DNA from: a candidate division Zixibacteria bacterium SM23_73_2
Lineage (GTDB): Bacteria; Zixibacteria; MSB-5A5; SM23-73-2
Length of the DNA stretch: 32,291 nucleotides
Direction: 5' to 3'
NCBI GenBank assembly: GCA_001304315.1
Contig: LJUW01000013.1
Span: 1 to 32,291, forward strand
Part shown: positions 24,424 to 32,291 of the stretch, piece after piece
Layout of the letters: the number at the start of each line of letters is the position of its first letter
Position numbering within the stretch: the first letter of the stretch is position 1
The notes under the pieces: model-generated
The model's database searches: none
What the model was told of the DNA's origin: nothing
Seen by the model: the letters and a program-made list of their open reading frames with translations, nothing else
Program-made: the position numbers and the translations under genes

Positions 24424-25659
24424 TTAATCATAAGTAGGATCCAAGATTTTTCCTATGAAAAGTATGGTTTGGGAGCTTTTTTCTCGAATCATAAATATGA
24501 AGGGATGGTCAACCCGAAAACCAGAGGGTCCTTTTATCATCTCAACAATTGTTGCCGCCGCTGCTTCTGTTCCTTTTTCATCTACTTCAATGAACGTTTT
24601 GTGCAGAACCGTGTCAATCCACACCTGACCAGGCAGAATATAATACATTTTGGTGAAGTCAGCTGCTCCAGGAGTGAAGGCGATTTGCATCCCCAAGGAT
24701 TTTAATTCCTCATTAAGGAGCTTTTCATATTCGAGTTTGAATCGGGGGAGATAGATGTTAAGTGAGTCATTTTTAAAACTACTCAACCATTGATTCAGAT
24801 TGTCCTGACTGAATTCAGCTATTAGAGAATCGATGTCTGTTCCCCAGTGAGGGAGAAAAATGGTCATACTATAATTGCCATCACCGTAGGGTAAATCCAA
24901 AGCCCAAAAAGTGTTGTTTCCGAAGTTTTTGAAAAAACCTCTCTGTTCCATCATTTTGCAGGGTTTGGTTGAGCCATCTGAGATATAAAACAAATCATCT
25001 TTGGTTTTGTTTTTGTCAAACTGATAGGTCCAGGCACCTTTGAAATAAATGGCATTTACAAGAAACATAATGGTCTGTGAACTAATCTCTTTTCCCTCCC
25101 ATATCTCTTTTATCTTTCCATTGGTATTTTCCTCAACCCACAAATTGATGCTGTCTATTATACCCGGATCGTCGAAATTCATTCCCTTGATTAGTGCATC
25201 GAAGTATTTTTGACACACGCTCAGAAATTCCTCTTTGGGGATCAAGTCATTTAAACGGTACCAGATCGAATTAGCTATCTGAAATTGAACTTCAGGATCG
25301 AGCCCGGATAAAAGCTCCATTATATGCTGGTAGGATTGATTTACCTCCTCTATATTCAAGCCCTCGAGTTCAAGGATTTTCTGCATGTCCTCTTTGGTTT
25401 TTCCATCAGCGCCGTTGTAGACCATTCCCAGACATACGGAGACGCTCAAAGGGGAGATGATTATGTTTGAATCTTTTTGGGTTTGGTTGATTTCCCTGAA
25501 AAGCTTCAGTCCGAATTTATTGTCCGACTCAACCAGATTCTTCTCAACCGTAGTTAAATCAACGGGAGTTTTATGTTTGGTTGGGGTAGAATGGTTTGAG
25601 CATTGTATGAATGGAATACATAAGATTAAAATCATAAGATATATTTTTAGGTTTTTCAT
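24424..25659 (-). CDS. Secreted serpin E (last of five; Lys-Gly in reactive loop)
   Basis: A 411-residue serpin, a suicide inhibitor of serine or cysteine proteases. A hydrophobic leader ends in IQC with Cys20, suggesting a lipoprotein. The mature domain has all major serpin blocks: FISPLS-like SPLSVSVCLGMVYNGA, FLVNAIYFKGAW, MMEQRG, LDLPYGDG and IFLPHWG. The hinge EKGTEAAAAT (Gly363 as P15, Thr at P8) fits the inhibitory consensus. The loop then runs IVEMIKGPSGF, with Lys376-Gly377 at or next to the expected P1, which would suit a trypsin-like target. The hinge-to-PF loop is the shortest of the five. Ribosome binding site AAGGATG at 25665-25671; 67 bp after the preceding serpin. Confidence 0.93.
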   Translation of the reverse strand: MKNLKIYLMILILCIPFIQCSNHSTPTKHKTPVDLTTVEKNLVESDNKFGLKLFREINQTQKDSNIIISPLSVSVCLGMVYNGADGKTKEDMQKILELEGLNIEEVNQSYQHIMELLSGLDPEVQFQIANSIWYRLNDLIPKEEFLSVCQKYFDALIKGMNFDDPGIIDSINLWVEENTNGKIKEIWEGKEISSQTIMFLVNAIYFKGAWTYQFDKNKTKDDLFYISDGSTKPCKMMEQRGFFKNFGNNTFWALDLPYGDGNYSMTIFLPHWGTDIDSLIAEFSQDNLNQWLSSFKNDSLNIYLPRFKLEYEKLLNEELKSLGMQIAFTPGAADFTKMYYILPGQVWIDTVLHKTFIEVDEKGTEAAAATIVEMIKGPSGFRVDHPFIFMIREKSSQTILFIGKILDPTYD

Positions 25660-25726
25660 TTTACCATCCTTTGTTTTAAATTAAAACACTTATCATAGAT
25701 TCAGTTAAGGTCTGTTATGAATTTTA

Positions 25727-26983
25727 TTATTCATAATTTGGTTCTGTTATTTTTCCTATGAAAAGTATGGTCTGGGATTGGTGTTCCCGAATAATGAACA
25801 CGAATGGTCGATTAACCTTCATCATCAAACCAACGGGCGGACCTAAGGAAATTTCCACCACGGTTGCTGCTGCGGCTTCAGTTCCCTCCTCGTTCACCTC
25901 AATAAAGGTCTTATGTAGTACTGTGTCAATCCATGCATAACCAACCAGCACCTGATACATTTTGGTAAAATCAGCAGCTCCAGGAGCGAAAGCAATTCCC
26001 ATTCCGAATTTTGTCAGGACGTCGTTCAATCCCCGGCCATATTCGAGTTTGAATTTGGGAAGGTAGATATCCACGGAATCGCTGGTATCCAAAGAAGCAC
26101 TGGAAAGGTTTTCCAGCCAAGAGTTCAAGTTCTCTTGATTGAATTCCGCTATCAGAGAATCGATGTCAGTTCCCCAATGAGGGAGGAAGATGCTCATGCT
26201 GAATTTACCATCTCCATAAGGTAAATCCAGAGCTTCAAAAGCTTCATTCTCGAAGTATCTGTACAAACCTCTCTGTTCCATCATCTTACAGCGTTTATTC
26301 GAACCATCCTGCAGGAAAAACCAATCGTCTTTGGTCTCCTGTTCATCAAACTCATATGTCCAGGTTCCTTTGAAATAAATTGCATTTACCAGAAACATAA
26401 TGGTCAAAGAATCAAGCAGATCATCCAAAAGATTCTTTATTTTTCCGTTAGTATTCTCCTCAACCCAGGCATTGATAGTATCTTCAGTGCTTGGGTCGTC
26501 GAAATTCAATCCCTTGACAAAAGCATCGAAGTAATTCTGGCACACGCTTAAAAATTCCTCTCTGGGAAGCAATTTGCATAGACGGTACCAGATCGAATTA
26601 GCAATATCAAACTCCACCTGATGATCGAGATGAGTTAATGAATCTATCATTTGCCTGTAACATTGGTTCACCTCGTGGATCGATAGATCCCCGAAGTCGA
26701 GGGTTTGATGCATCGCATCTTTTGTTTCCCCATCAGTTCCGTTGTAGGTCATCCCCAATGCCATGGAGATACTTAAGGGGGAGATGAAGATATTGGAATA
26801 CTTCTCGGTTTTATTGATTTCCCTGAAAAGCTTTAGCCCGAATTGGTTGTTTGAGCTGACCAATTTCTTTTCTACTTTAGCCAGATCGATGGGAGATTGG
26901 TAGCTGGTTGGATTAGAACGTTTTGAACACTGCAAAAACAAGAAGCAGATTATAAGCAAAAAAATTATCTTTAAGCTTCTCAT
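25727..26983 (-). CDS. Secreted serpin D (Leu-Gly in reactive loop)
   Basis: A 418-residue serpin with leader ending LFLQC (Cys19), then SNPTSYQSPIDL and the conserved inhibitor fold (SPLSISMALGMTYNG, NAIYFKGTW, MMEQRGLYRYF, LDLPYGDGKFSM). The hinge EEGTEAAAAT has Gly367 as P15 and Thr at P8. The loop continues VVEISLGPPVGLMMKV, placing Leu380-Gly381 at the expected scissile region and suggesting a chymotrypsin- or elastase-like target, although the true P1 cannot be fixed from sequence. The loop is three residues longer than that of serpin E. The C-terminal strand GKITEPNYE is intact. Ribosome binding site GAGAGGT at 26989-26995; the gap to the preceding serpin is 65 bp with no promoter evident. 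Confidence 0.93.
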   Translation of the reverse strand: MRSLKIIFLLIICFLFLQCSKRSNPTSYQSPIDLAKVEKKLVSSNNQFGLKLFREINKTEKYSNIFISPLSISMALGMTYNGTDGETKDAMHQTLDFGDLSIHEVNQCYRQMIDSLTHLDHQVEFDIANSIWYRLCKLLPREEFLSVCQNYFDAFVKGLNFDDPSTEDTINAWVEENTNGKIKNLLDDLLDSLTIMFLVNAIYFKGTWTYEFDEQETKDDWFFLQDGSNKRCKMMEQRGLYRYFENEAFEALDLPYGDGKFSMSIFLPHWGTDIDSLIAEFNQENLNSWLENLSSASLDTSDSVDIYLPKFKLEYGRGLNDVLTKFGMGIAFAPGAADFTKMYQVLVGYAWIDTVLHKTFIEVNEEGTEAAAATVVEISLGPPVGLMMKVNRPFVFIIREHQSQTILFIGKITEPNYE

Positions 26984-27048
26984 TTTATACCTCTCTTTTT
27001 CTATCCAACAAATAAGTATCCAAAAATACTATTAAACTAAATCATGGT

Positions 27049-28278
27049 TTACTCATAATCGGGTTCTGTGATTTTCCCCATGAAAAGTATGGTCTGGGAT
27101 TGGTTCTCCCGAATAACGAAAATGAACGGTCGATCGACTCGCATTAAAAGTCCCACTGAGGTAAGTCCCATCTCCACCGAGGTAACTGCTGCTGCCTCGG
27201 TCCCTTCTTCATTAACCTCCACGAAGGTTTTGTGTTTAACCTTGCTGATATATAGATTCTCAATACCCTGGTATATCTTGGTAAAATCAGCTTGGTAGGG
27301 TTGGAAAGCTATCCCCATTCCCATGGCGGTCAGGACATCGTTTAAATTCAGTTCGTATTCGAGCTTGAACTTCGGCAGAAACAAAGTAAAAGATTGTGGG
27401 GTGAAGCTTTTTATCCAATTATCCCAGTTTTCCTGATTGAATTTGGCTATCAGGGAGTCGATGTCAACCAGTGGTCGGGGAAGAAAGACGCTCATGCTGA
27501 AATCGCCATCCCCGTATGGCAAATCCACAGCCTGAAAGTCAGAGTTGCCGAAATACTGAAATTCACCTTTTTGCTCCATCATCTTACAGGTTTCCTGTGA
27601 GCCATCCGGTAGGTGAAACACAGCATCCATGGTCATTTCTTTGTCGAACTCATAAGTCCAGGCTCCTTTGAAATAGATGGCGTTTATCAGAAACATCATG
27701 GTCAATGGATTTATAGGTGGTTGAATGATTTGTTCTATCTTTCCGCTGGTGTTTTCATCGACCCATCGGTTGATTATATCCACGGAACTTTGATCGTTAA
27801 AGTCCAACCCTTCTACCTTTGCCTGGAAGTATTCTTTGCATAGATCGATGAATTCCTCCCTGGCAGGAAAATTCTTCCGATGCCAGATCGAGTTGGCAAT
27901 TTGAAATTTTACTTTCGGATCGAGCCCGGTCAAAAGCTCTATCAGGCTTTTGTAAGATTCATTCACCTCCTGGGTAGACAGATCACCGAACTGGAGGGTT
28001 TGATGCATAGCTTCTTCTGTTTCCCCGTTGGCACCGTTGTAAGTCATCCCCAGAGCCATGGAGACGCTTAAAGGGGAGATGAAAACGTTTTTATCCTTTT
28101 CCTCTTTGATAATCTCTTTGAAAAACTCAAACCCGAATTGGTTGTCTGATTTGACCAGTCTCTTTTCAGCAGAAGTCAACTCGCGAGTTGGCTGTTCTTC
28201 AGTGGAGACTGGACTGCTGGAGCACTGCAGAATCGCTATGCAGGCTAAAAGCCCAAATAGAACTTTCAGGTTTTTCAT
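27049..28278 (-). CDS. Secreted serpin C (Leu-Thr-Ser in reactive loop)
   Basis: A 409-residue serpin with leader MKNLKVLFGLLACIAILQC (Cys19). It differs most from the others in its N-terminal part (SSPVSTEEQPTRELTSAEKR) but keeps SPLSVSMALGMTYNGANG, FLINAIYFKGAW, MMEQKG and DLPYGDGDFSM. Hinge EEGTEAAAVT: Gly359 is P15 and P8 is Thr. The loop SVEMGLTSVGLLMRV puts Leu372-Thr373-Ser374 across the expected scissile bond; it is the only member with no Gly at this point, and Ser at P1' is common in known inhibitors. It is the best candidate for a canonical inhibitor. Ribosome binding site AAGAGGTG (28283-28290); 60 bp after serpin B. Confidence 0.93.
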   Translation of the reverse strand: MKNLKVLFGLLACIAILQCSSSPVSTEEQPTRELTSAEKRLVKSDNQFGFEFFKEIIKEEKDKNVFISPLSVSMALGMTYNGANGETEEAMHQTLQFGDLSTQEVNESYKSLIELLTGLDPKVKFQIANSIWHRKNFPAREEFIDLCKEYFQAKVEGLDFNDQSSVDIINRWVDENTSGKIEQIIQPPINPLTMMFLINAIYFKGAWTYEFDKEMTMDAVFHLPDGSQETCKMMEQKGEFQYFGNSDFQAVDLPYGDGDFSMSVFLPRPLVDIDSLIAKFNQENWDNWIKSFTPQSFTLFLPKFKLEYELNLNDVLTAMGMGIAFQPYQADFTKIYQGIENLYISKVKHKTFVEVNEEGTEAAAVTSVEMGLTSVGLLMRVDRPFIFVIRENQSQTILFMGKITEPDYE

Positions 28279-28338
28279 ATTACACCTCTTTTAAACGGTG
28301 ATAAGATTTTGTCAAACTTTGTTAAACACAAAAGACAC

Positions 28339-29595
28339 TTACTCAAAAACAGGATCGGTGATTTTCCCAACAAAAAGTATATTCTTGGATTGATGTTCCC
28401 GAATCAAGAATATAAATGGGTGATCAGCTATAAAAAATGACGGTCCCGGTTCCTGCGGTCCCATACCCATCCCAGTAATAGTAACTGCTGCGGCTTCGGT
28501 TCCCTTCTCATTTACCTCTATGAAAGTTTTATGTTTCACTATACCGATCCATACATCTATCTCCTCATACATTTTACTGAAGTCAGCTTGGCTGGGATCA
28601 AAAGCTATCCCCATTCCCAATGCTTTCAGCACATCGTTTATAATCAGTTCAAATTCAAGTTTGAATTTGGGGATGTAAACGTTTATAGAATCGCTGGATT
28701 CAATAGGAGCACCTGAGAGGTTGTCCAGCCAGTAATTCAGATTCCCTTGATTTAGTTCCTCTATAATGGAATCGATATCAGTTCCCCAGTATGGGAGAAG
28801 AATGGTCATGCTGAAATCCCCAGAACCATAAGGCAGGTCCAGAGCCTGGAAAACGTCATTGTCGAAATATCTGTACAAGCCTCTCTGCTCCATCATGCGG
28901 CACAATTTCTTTGAGCCGTCGGGCAGGTAAAACCAATCGTCTTTGGTATCTTCCTCATTAAACTGATAGGTCCAGGTACCTTTGAAATAAATAGCATTTA
29001 TAAGAAAGGTGACAATCGAAGGATCTATAGGATCTTCAACCATGTTCTTTATCTTGCCATTTGTATTTTCCTCGATCCAGGAGTTTATGATATCAGCAGC
29101 ACCTGGGGCATTGAAATCCAGTTCTCTGACCAGAGCATCGAAATAGTTTTTGCAGGTTTTTAAGAAATTCTTTATCGGAGTTAAACCTAATCTGTACCAG
29201 ATGGAATTAGCAATTTCAAATTCCACCCTGGAATCGAGTTGAGTTAATGAATCTATCATTTGTCTATAACATTCGTTTACCCCTGGACTGGAAAGGCTCC
29301 CGAACTCGAGGGTTTGATGCATTGCCTTTTGAGTTTCTCCATCAGCACCATTATATACCATTCCCAAGCACATGGAGACGCTCAAAGGGGAGATGAAAAC
29401 GTTTGAATTCTTTTCGGTTTTGTTGATTTCCCTGAAAAGCTTGAGCCCGAATTCGTTGTTCGAATTAACCAGTTTCTTTTCTACCGCAGGAAGATCAATG
29501 GGTTGTTCATAAGAATTGGTTGGATTGGAGCGCTTGGAACACTGTAGAAGCAAGAGGCTGACCAAAACCACAAAAATGATCTTTAGGTTTCTCAT
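28339..29595 (-). CDS. Secreted serpin B (Met-Gly, longest reactive loop)
   Basis: A 418-residue serpin. Leader LVSLLLLQC (Cys19), then the linker SNPTNSYEQPIDLPAVEKK that is almost the same as in serpin A. Core blocks (SPLSVSMCLGMVYNGADG, NAIYFKGTW, MMEQRGLYRYF, LDLPYGSGDFSM) are complete. Hinge EKGTEAAAVT has Gly365 as P15 and Thr at P8. The loop TGMGMGPQEPGPSFF is the longest of the set (28 residues from hinge Gly to the conserved Pro of PFIF), rich in Gly and Pro, with Met378-Gly379 at the likely scissile site. Such a long flexible loop could alter specificity or make it a substrate rather than an inhibitor. Ribosome binding site AAGAGGTG at 29600-29607. Confidence 0.93.
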   Translation of the reverse strand: MRNLKIIFVVLVSLLLLQCSKRSNPTNSYEQPIDLPAVEKKLVNSNNEFGLKLFREINKTEKNSNVFISPLSVSMCLGMVYNGADGETQKAMHQTLEFGSLSSPGVNECYRQMIDSLTQLDSRVEFEIANSIWYRLGLTPIKNFLKTCKNYFDALVRELDFNAPGAADIINSWIEENTNGKIKNMVEDPIDPSIVTFLINAIYFKGTWTYQFNEEDTKDDWFYLPDGSKKLCRMMEQRGLYRYFDNDVFQALDLPYGSGDFSMTILLPYWGTDIDSIIEELNQGNLNYWLDNLSGAPIESSDSINVYIPKFKLEFELIINDVLKALGMGIAFDPSQADFSKMYEEIDVWIGIVKHKTFIEVNEKGTEAAAVTITGMGMGPQEPGPSFFIADHPFIFLIREHQSKNILFVGKITDPVFE

Positions 29596-29659
29596 TTTAC
29601 ACCTCTTTTATTTTCAATCTTTAAAAAGTAAACAAAAAACTTTTTAAATAAAATATTTT

Positions 29660-30919
29660 TTACTCATAATTGGGATCCGTGATTTTCCCTATGAAAAGTA
29701 TGGTCTGGGATTGGTGTTCCCGGATCATGAATATAAATGGTCGGTTGGCCTTGAAATAAAAGGACGGACCTTCAATCATCTCTGAAACTGCAACTGCTGC
29801 AGCTTCAGTGCCTTCCTCGTTTACTTCAATAAAGGTTTTATGCAGCACTGTGTCAATCCACACGTTAGGATCCATTGGTTTTATTTCATACATTTTACTG
29901 AAGTCAGCGTTTCCAGGATCAAAAGCTATCCCCATTCCCAGTGTTGTTAGCAGGTTGTTCAGTCCTGATTCAAATTCTAACTTGAACTTAGGTATATATA
30001 TATTTATGGAATCGTTGGGGTTTAAAGAAGCGTTTGAAAGGCTGTCCAACCACTGATTCAAATTATTTTGATTGAATTGTACTATCAAAGAATCGATATC
30101 TGTTCTCCGATATGGTAGGAAAATGGTCATGCTGAAGTTACCTTCTCCGTAGGGCAAATCCAAGGCTTCAAAGGCATCGTTTTCAAAATATTTAAAAAGG
30201 CCTTTCTGTTTCATCATCTTGCAAATCTTGTATGAACCATCGGGCAGCCAAAAATAAGAATCTTGGGTAAACTCTTTATCAAAACGGTAAGTCCAGGCAC
30301 CCTTGAAATAGATGGCGTTAATCAAAAACATCAAGGTCACAGGATTAATTACACCATTTAAGATTTTTTTTATCCTTCCATTGGTATTCTCCTCAACGCA
30401 GGCATTGATGGTATCCTCAACATGGGGATCGTATATATCAAAACCCCGAACCAAAGCGTCAAAATAACTCTGGCATAAATCAATAAATTCCACCTTTGGA
30501 TTTCTACCTTGCAGGCAGTACCATATCGAGTTTGCTATCTGAAAATCCACAGTTGGATCGAGTTGAGTCAATGAATTTATCAGGTGTTTATAACACTGGT
30601 TTATTTCTTCTGTTGAAAGATCGCCGTAATCGAGGGTTTGATGCATTGCCTCTTTTGTATCTCCATCAGCTCCATTATAGGTCATTCCCAATACCATGGA
30701 GACACTTAAGGGAGAGATAAAGACGTTTGAATCCTTTTTGTCTTGGTTGATCTCCCTGAAAAGCTTGAGCCCGAATTCGTTGTTCGAATTAACCAGTTTT
30801 TTTTCTACCGCGGGAAGATCAATGGGTTGTTCATAAGAATTGGTTGGATTGGAGCGCTGGGAACACTGCAAAAGAGTCAAAGAGATTATTATCGCCAATA
30901 AAATCTTAAACTTTGACAT
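29660..30919 (-). CDS. Secreted serpin A (first of operon; Glu-Gly in reactive loop)
   Basis: A 419-residue serpin at the promoter-proximal end. Leader MSKFKILLAIIISLTLLQC (Cys19) suggests export. Core blocks SPLSVSMVLGMTYNGADG, FLINAIYFKGAW, MMKQKGLFKYF and LDLPYGEGNFSM are intact. Hinge EEGTEAAAVA has Gly370 as P15, but P8 is Ala rather than Thr, a mild departure from the inhibitory consensus. The loop VSEMIEGPSFYFKA places Glu383-Gly384 at the likely scissile site, which would suit a Glu-specific protease. The first part of the gene matches serpin B at nearly every base over 115 bp, a sign of recent gene conversion. It has the best ribosome binding site of the five, AAGGAGGTT (30923-30931). 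A promoter at 31041-31068 likely drives the whole operon. Confidence 0.93.
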   Translation of the reverse strand: MSKFKILLAIIISLTLLQCSQRSNPTNSYEQPIDLPAVEKKLVNSNNEFGLKLFREINQDKKDSNVFISPLSVSMVLGMTYNGADGDTKEAMHQTLDYGDLSTEEINQCYKHLINSLTQLDPTVDFQIANSIWYCLQGRNPKVEFIDLCQSYFDALVRGFDIYDPHVEDTINACVEENTNGRIKKILNGVINPVTLMFLINAIYFKGAWTYRFDKEFTQDSYFWLPDGSYKICKMMKQKGLFKYFENDAFEALDLPYGEGNFSMTIFLPYRRTDIDSLIVQFNQNNLNQWLDSLSNASLNPNDSINIYIPKFKLEFESGLNNLLTTLGMGIAFDPGNADFSKMYEIKPMDPNVWIDTVLHKTFIEVNEEGTEAAAVAVSEMIEGPSFYFKANRPFIFMIREHQSQTILFIGKITDPNYE

Positions 30920-31040
30920 CTTAACCTCCTTGCCACAAGTTTTTTAGTTCCCCAACCTGGATTAACAATTCGAAGATTTGCTGATATGAGATTACTTGCT
31001 CATCACTTCCTTTTGGAATGATGATTGTCCTTCTATATGA

Positions 31041-31068
31041 AATTTAACTTCAAATCCTTTTTTGTCAA
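31041..31068 (-). promoter_or_regulatory. Promoter for the serpin operon
   Basis: On the minus strand, TTGACA (31068-31063), a 16-base spacer and TAAATT (31046-31041), giving a leader of about 110-120 nt before serpin A. It is arranged back-to-back with the dnaJ promoter 80 bp away. Confidence 0.55.
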
Positions 31069-31148
31069 GTAAAATTTAAAGAAAATAAAGTCGTAATTTC
31101 ATAAACTTAAGGCATTTATCTTGTTGAGTGAGTTTAGATTTTCTTTTC

Positions 31149-31177
31149 TTGACAGGTCGAGTTGTTTCGTATATATT
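31149..31177 (+). promoter_or_regulatory. Promoter for dnaJ
   Basis: TTGACA (31149-31154), 17 bases, TATATT (31172-31177): the best-matching promoter of the window. Transcription would start near 31184, leaving an untranslated leader of about 240 nt that contains the MITE-like element. No CIRCE-type inverted repeat was seen, so HrcA control is not indicated. The frames across 31201-31434 overlap the element and were not called as genes. Confidence 0.7.
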
Positions 31178-31255
31178 GAGATTTTTAGGAAAAAGGACTT
31201 TTGGATTACTCAAATCAAAGGACAAGACAAAAGGTGTGTTTTTTACATACTGTAA

Positions 31256-31401
31256 GGGGCTGTTGCTCAATCACATTGTGTCATTCTGACCCCGCCTTTA
31301 GCGGGGGAAGAATCTCATTTTTCCTGCGAAATAAAAAACCCTTCACTTCGTTTTTTGGCTGTACAGGGAGGGTGATATTTGTGGACTTCAGCAATGATCC
31401 C
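31256..31401. mobile_element. MITE-like element, copy 2
   Basis: A 146-bp non-coding element, reverse-complement homologue of 13262-13417. Its ends (GGGGCTGTTGCTCAAT at 31256 and, on the other strand, GGGATCATTGCTGAAGTC from 31401) are imperfect inverted repeats. The flanks carry a perfect 4-bp duplication GTAA (31252-31255 and 31402-31405). The shared core includes CATTGTGTCATTCTGA and a CCCGCC/GCGGGG hairpin. It lies between the dnaJ promoter and its start codon, so it is transcribed as part of the leader. Confidence 0.75.
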
Positions 31402-31426
31402 GTAATATTTGTGAAGAAGGGACGAA

Positions 31427-32291
31427 ATGACTAAACGCGATTATTACGAGGTTCTGGGCATAAGAAAGGAGGCAACCGAGGAGGAGATAAAGGGTGCCTA
31501 TAGAAAACTTGCCTTAAAATACCATCCGGATAGAAATCCAGGGGATAAGGACTCAGAGGAGAATTTCAAGGAGGCAACCGAGGCTTATGAGGTTTTAAAG
31601 GATCCCCAGAAACGGGCAAAATACGACCAGTTCGGTCATGCCGGGGTGACTGCTGGAGCAGGTTTCGAGGGATTCGATTTCGGAAGTTTCGATCTCTCGG
31701 ATGCATTGCGAGCCTTTATGCGCGATTTCGGGAACTTTTCGATTTTCGATGATTTCTTCGGTGAGACAAAAATCAGAAGAAGGGGTTCACAAAAAGGCCA
31801 GGACCTTAGGGTGAGGTTGAAACTCACCCTGTTGGAGATAGCTTCCGGGGTGGATAAGAAAATCAAGTTAAAAAAACTGGTAAAGTGCGAGGAATGCAGA
31901 GGAACCGGTGCAGCAGGGGGAAGCTCTAAGGCTACCTGCCCTCGCTGTCAGGGAACCGGCCAGGTAAGAACGGTGAGGAGATCTTTTTTCGGACAGCTGG
32001 TTAACGTGACCACCTGCGATTACTGCCAGGGGGAGGGGGAGGTAATAAAGAAACCCTGCCAAATCTGCGGGGGTCAGGGTAGGATTAAGGGTGAAAGCAC
32101 CATAACGGTTAAAGTTCCTCCGGGAGTTATGACCGGGAATTACATCCCTTTAAGAAGGGCTGGGAGTGTCGGACCCCGGGGCGGTCCACCAGGTGACGTC
32201 ATCGTTTTCATCGAGGAGATAGAACATGATGACTTCACCAGAAAAGACGACGATATAATCCTTGAGGTTCCGATAAGCTTTTCCCTTGCAG
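31427..32291 (+). CDS. dnaJ: Chaperone DnaJ (3' end cut by the window)
   Basis: The first 288 codons of DnaJ, open to the last base of the window; a full protein would be about 370-380 residues. DnaJ brings unfolded clients to DnaK and stimulates its ATPase. The J domain (about 4-68) has the essential HPD at 33-35, followed by a short Gly/Phe region ([11 protein letters not shown]). The zinc region has all four CxxCxGxG motifs ([32 protein letters not shown]), and the start of the C-terminal client-binding domain (ITVKVPPGV) is present. Ribosome binding site AGAAGG a few bases before ATG 31427. Unlike many genomes, no grpE, dnaK or hrcA gene lies just upstream; the divergent neighbour is the serpin operon. 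Confidence 0.95.
   Translation, partial: MTKRDYYEVLGIRKEATEEEIKGAYRKLALKYHPDRNPGDKDSEENFKEATEAYEVLKDPQKRAKYDQFGHAGVTAGAGFEGFDFGSFDLSDALRAFMRDFGNFSIFDDFFGETKIRRRGSQKGQDLRVRLKLTLLEIASGVDKKIKLKKLVKCEECRGTGAAGGSSKATCPRCQGTGQVRTVRRSFFGQLVNVTTCDYCQGEGEVIKKPCQICGGQGRIKGESTITVKVPPGVMTGNYIPLRRAGSVGPRGGPPGDVIVFIEEIEHDDFTRKDDDIILEVPISFSLA

Noticed and set aside
13262-31401. CRISPR array or integron repeats
   Set aside because: The repeats are dispersed, imperfect, in different orientations and not spaced regularly; no cas or integrase gene is present.
31080-31426. CIRCE or sigma-32 control of dnaJ
   Set aside because: No TTAGCACTC-type inverted repeat and no heat-shock sigma motif was visible; the promoter looks like the housekeeping form.
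31201-31434. A 77-codon frame before dnaJ
   Set aside because: It runs through the MITE-like element and overlaps the dnaJ start region; no ribosome binding site or recognisable domain.

Overview
The window looks like a fragment of an uncultivated Gram-negative-type bacterium of the FCB/candidate-phylum kind. A Zixibacteria-like lineage is my best guess, made from gene style alone. The clues are secreted proteins with a cohesin-like N-terminus, FN3-like repeats and a C-terminal double-motif dockerin; several Ser/Thr kinases fused to TolB-like and TPR modules; tandem serpins; and GC-rich intergenic hairpin repeats in a moderately AT-rich background. No rRNA, tRNA, CRISPR array or transposase gene was seen.

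Layout. Positions 1-5.7 kb (+ strand) hold a putative HExxH metalloprotease, a CPBP intramembrane protease, a 350-bp block of hairpin repeats bracketed by 33-bp direct repeats, a prepilin peptidase, a PAS sensor histidine kinase and a 5-formyltetrahydrofolate cyclo-ligase-like protein. Positions 5.8-9.8 kb (+) hold a 1043-residue secreted cohesin-like/FN3/dockerin protein and a stand-alone secreted paralogue of its N-terminal domain, each with its own promoter, strong ribosome binding site and terminator. Positions 9.9-13.2 kb (+) hold two tandem GT2 glycosyltransferases and a GAF-SpoIIE-type (PP2C) phosphatase. Positions 13.5-24.2 kb (- strand) are a four-gene operon of Ser/Thr kinase-TPR proteins, preceded by the remnant of a fifth kinase start. 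Positions 24.4-30.9 kb (-) are a five-gene operon of secreted serpins. From 31.4 kb to the window end (+) lies a 3'-truncated dnaJ.

The most notable signals are these. (1) Five adjacent serpins keep an inhibitory hinge but differ in reactive-centre loop sequence and length, which suggests a diversified set of protease inhibitors. (2) The four kinases are mosaics: kinase domains pair one way and C-terminal halves pair another. (3) A 34-codon kinase fragment ends in an ATGA overlap with the first kinase gene, with a repeat hairpin that could cover that gene's ribosome binding site. (4) Two copies of a roughly 150-bp MITE-like element have terminal inverted repeats and perfect 4-bp target duplications; one sits in the leader of dnaJ.

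How the genes may work together is inference. The kinases, histidine kinase and phosphatase suggest a signalling-rich region. The serpins, dockerin protein and cohesin-like protein are exported and probably act at or beyond the cell surface. Nothing in the sequence proves that these groups form one pathway.
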